7,074 nt of DNA from the NCBI GenBank assembly GCA_021816385.1, contig JAKAYJ010000061.1, positions 1 to 7,074 of the forward strand, in the 5' to 3' direction. Below the pieces are notes generated by a model that worked only from the letters and a program-made list of their open reading frames with translations, was not told the origin of the DNA and searched no databases. Shown here one piece after another: positions 5,895-7,074 of this stretch. Every line of letters begins with the position of its first letter. The stretch's first letter is position 1. The position numbers and the translations under genes were made by a program. This DNA comes from Thermoplasmata archaeon. GTDB lineage: Archaea > Thermoplasmatota > Thermoplasmata > Thermoplasmatales > Thermoplasmataceae.

Positions 5895-5929
5895 CCAGAA
5901 GGTATCTGGCGGAATAATTATTACCTTCT
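5895..5929 (+). terminator. Two mutually exclusive hairpins after rmlD
   Basis: Eleven bases after the rmlD stop, CCAGA (5895-5899) can pair with TCTGG (5905-5909) around a 5-base loop. Alternatively AGAAGGTA (5897-5904) can pair perfectly with TACCTTCT (5922-5929) around a 17-base loop. The two structures share bases 5897-5899 and cannot both form with full pairing. No long T-run follows directly. It could protect or end the rml transcript, or act as a conformational switch; the last is speculation. Confidence 0.4.
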
Positions 5930-5950
5930 AATGCAAAGATAACTGGAAGC

Positions 5951-6018
5951 TATATAAAAAATGATATAGTTTCTATATATATCTATATATGTTTCTTTAT
6001 ATACTAAAAATTTTTAAA
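5951..6018 (+). promoter_or_regulatory. A/T-rich promoter region of the DUF47-pit operon
   Basis: The region has several overlapping TATA-like boxes: TATATAAAAAA at 5951-5961, TATATATC-type repeats at 5974-5990 and TTTATATA at 5996-6003. Inside it is the inverted repeat ATATAG-TTT-CTATAT (5964-5978), and TCTATATAT occurs twice in tandem (5972-5990). Which box is used decides the DUF47 start: TTTATATA would start the RNA near 6026 and favour the ATG at 6041, while the earlier boxes favour the ATG at 6020. The inverted repeat could be a phosphate-responsive operator, but low-complexity A/T DNA makes chance repeats likely. Confidence 0.4.
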
Positions 6019-6019
6019 T

Positions 6020-6721
6020 ATGGGATTGCAATGTCCTAGAATGGTAAATTACCACTTTCTGAAGAAACTTATGGTCATAGGGGAAAGACAGTCTCTTATG
6101 AATATGGAAAAGTATCTCTCACTGGCACAGGAAAATTCAAACCTGCTCATGGAAATCTTTGAGAAACCGGAAAACGATATTCAGAATATGGTTAAGAAAA
6201 TTGGATTGAATGAAAAAGAAGCAGATGAAATTACACTGAATCTGAAGAGGGATATTACTTCAGGGGCAATAGGATCAACCCTGATGGACAATTTCCTAAC
6301 TCTTATAGAGAAGTTTGATGATATAATCGATAAGACTTACTGGATTGCAAGGGAAATGTCAAGGGCAAAGGATAGTTTCATTGCAAATGGATTCCACATG
6401 GAGCCTATAAAGGGCTTTTATACAAATTTCATAACTATTCTGGAAATAAATCTTGAGGCTATAGGCAAGGTAAATAAGATGCTTGAGGTGGCAGATATCG
6501 ATCAGGTCAAGGAAGTGAGGGGTAACATACAGGAAATGGAAGAAAAAGTGGATGAAATAAAGGATGGGATAATAGATAGACTTTACAGGACATCCGAGAG
6601 TATATCATACCTTATGTTCAATCACATAAATTCCATAGTTCACACTCTTGATGACCTTCTTGATAACTGTGAGGATATTTCTGATCTTGTTCTCAACACA
6701 ATGCTTTCAGTATCAAGATGA
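6020..6721 (+). CDS. DUF47 / PhoU-like Pit accessory protein
   Basis: A cytosolic all-helical protein of the DUF47 (TIGR00153, PhoU-like) family, which accompanies PiT phosphate transporters and is thought to regulate them. Of 233 residues, two PhoU-like halves are visible: the first with EKEADEI (65-71) and DDIIDKTYWIAREM (100-113), the second with EMEEKVDEIKDGIIDRLY (172-189) and DDLLDNCEDISDLVL (211-225). The E/DxxxD patterns are those that bind metal ions in PhoU folds. There is no membrane segment. The start is uncertain: ATGs at 6020, 6041 and 6071 are in frame, none with a clear Shine-Dalgarno; family members usually begin a few residues before a segment like HFLKK, which favours 6041. 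Its TGA overlaps the ATG of the next gene (ATGA, 6718-6721), so the two are coupled. Confidence 0.88.
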   Translation: MGLQCPRMVNYHFLKKLMVIGERQSLMNMEKYLSLAQENSNLLMEIFEKPENDIQNMVKKIGLNEKEADEITLNLKRDITSGAIGSTLMDNFLTLIEKFDDIIDKTYWIAREMSRAKDSFIANGFHMEPIKGFYTNFITILEINLEAIGKVNKMLEVADIDQVKEVRGNIQEMEEKVDEIKDGIIDRLYRTSESISYLMFNHINSIVHTLDDLLDNCEDISDLVLNTMLSVSR

Positions 6722-7074
6722 TCTCTCTTTATATTGCAATTGCACTTGTTGGAATACTGAGTGCAGTAGTCTCAGGTAACAATATTTCAGCAGCAGTTGG
6801 AACCATTATTGGCTCCCGCATAGTTTCAAGAAACTTTGGACTAACTTTAGGGGCAGCAGGTTTTTCAATAGGGCTGATCACAGAAGGAAGATTTCTATCA
6901 AACTCTCTGTTCCTTATTATGCCAGAAAGGAGCAACCTGATTCTCATAGTGCTTGGTGTATCAATAGTCATGTTTATTATTGCAACATTTGCCAGGATCC
7001 CACTTTCTCTCATAATGGCAATAGTAGGCACATCCATTGGAATTGGGCTGAAAACAGGATACAATTATAGATCG
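6718..7074 (+). CDS. pit: PiT-family inorganic phosphate transporter (5' part, cut by window end)
   Basis: An integral membrane permease that brings in phosphate (or metal-phosphate), driven by H+ or Na+. The first 119 residues are present and the frame runs off the right edge. Hydrophobic segments lie at about 3-19, 41-55, 73-92 and 95-111. Family identity rests on GNNISAAVGTIIGSR (20-34), which aligns with the GxNDxxNxxGTxxGSR signature, on PLSLIMAIVGTSIG (95-108), which aligns with the PVSTTHAIVGxxxG helix, and on the coupled DUF47 gene before it. The signature is degenerate: Asp is Ile at position 23 and the STTH stretch is SLIM. It is therefore a divergent member and substrate is less certain. 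The ATG overlaps the DUF47 stop (ATGA) with no good Shine-Dalgarno, so translation probably depends on coupling. Confidence 0.82.
   Translation, partial: MISLYIAIALVGILSAVVSGNNISAAVGTIIGSRIVSRNFGLTLGAAGFSIGLITEGRFLSNSLFLIMPERSNLILIVLGVSIVMFIIATFARIPLSLIMAIVGTSIGIGLKTGYNYRS

Noticed and set aside
6729..7064. Open minus-strand frame of 111 codons
   Set aside because: Antisense to the PiT gene, which shows clear family motifs and coupling to DUF47; the composition is a shadow of the membrane protein.

Overview
The window looks like chromosomal DNA from an archaeon, most likely a Thermoplasmatales-type euryarchaeon. Supporting signs are A/T-rich DNA, arginine coded mostly by AGA/AGG, frequent ATA isoleucine codons, archaeal TATA-like boxes about 20-40 bases before start codons, starts with little or no Shine-Dalgarno sequence, an archaeal-style aspartate-semialdehyde dehydrogenase, a long-form archaeal RmlA and the archaeal pairing of a DUF47/PhoU-like protein with a PiT transporter. 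The genus cannot be fixed from this sequence.

Layout: (1) Bases 1-173 hold the 3' end of an unrecognised plus-strand gene, followed by about 325 bases with no convincing gene. (2) On the minus strand, 2414 to 499, lies an asd-lysC operon (aspartate-semialdehyde dehydrogenase, then aspartate kinase, joined by an ATGA overlap). The two proteins catalyse the first two steps of the aspartate pathway to lysine, threonine, methionine and isoleucine. The kinase is catalytic-domain only, with no ACT regulatory domain. The operon has an unusually long leader that contains a possible 45-codon ORF ending one base before asd. (3) Divergent from asd is a 206-aa conserved-hypothetical-type protein with a HHExxE...AHxxA motif suggestive of metal binding. 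Its 3' end meets that of a 181-aa minus-strand protein of unknown function with an RxxxxH motif. (4) Divergent from that gene, rmlA and rmlD are directly abutted on the plus strand and encode two of the four dTDP-L-rhamnose enzymes; rmlB and rmlC are not in the window. (5) A DUF47 (PhoU-like) gene overlaps by ATGA the start of a PiT-family phosphate transporter, which runs off the right edge.

The window is mostly ordinary metabolism, activated-sugar synthesis and phosphate uptake. The points that most merit a second look are regulatory: a perfect inverted repeat (GATTAC-AG-GTAATC) between the divergent asd and 2679 promoters, the asd leader ORF, and two mutually exclusive hairpins just after rmlD. 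Protein-level oddities are the ACT-less kinase, the two unknown proteins with possible catalytic motifs, and a PiT transporter whose usual signature residues are replaced. No mobile element, CRISPR array, rRNA or tRNA was seen.
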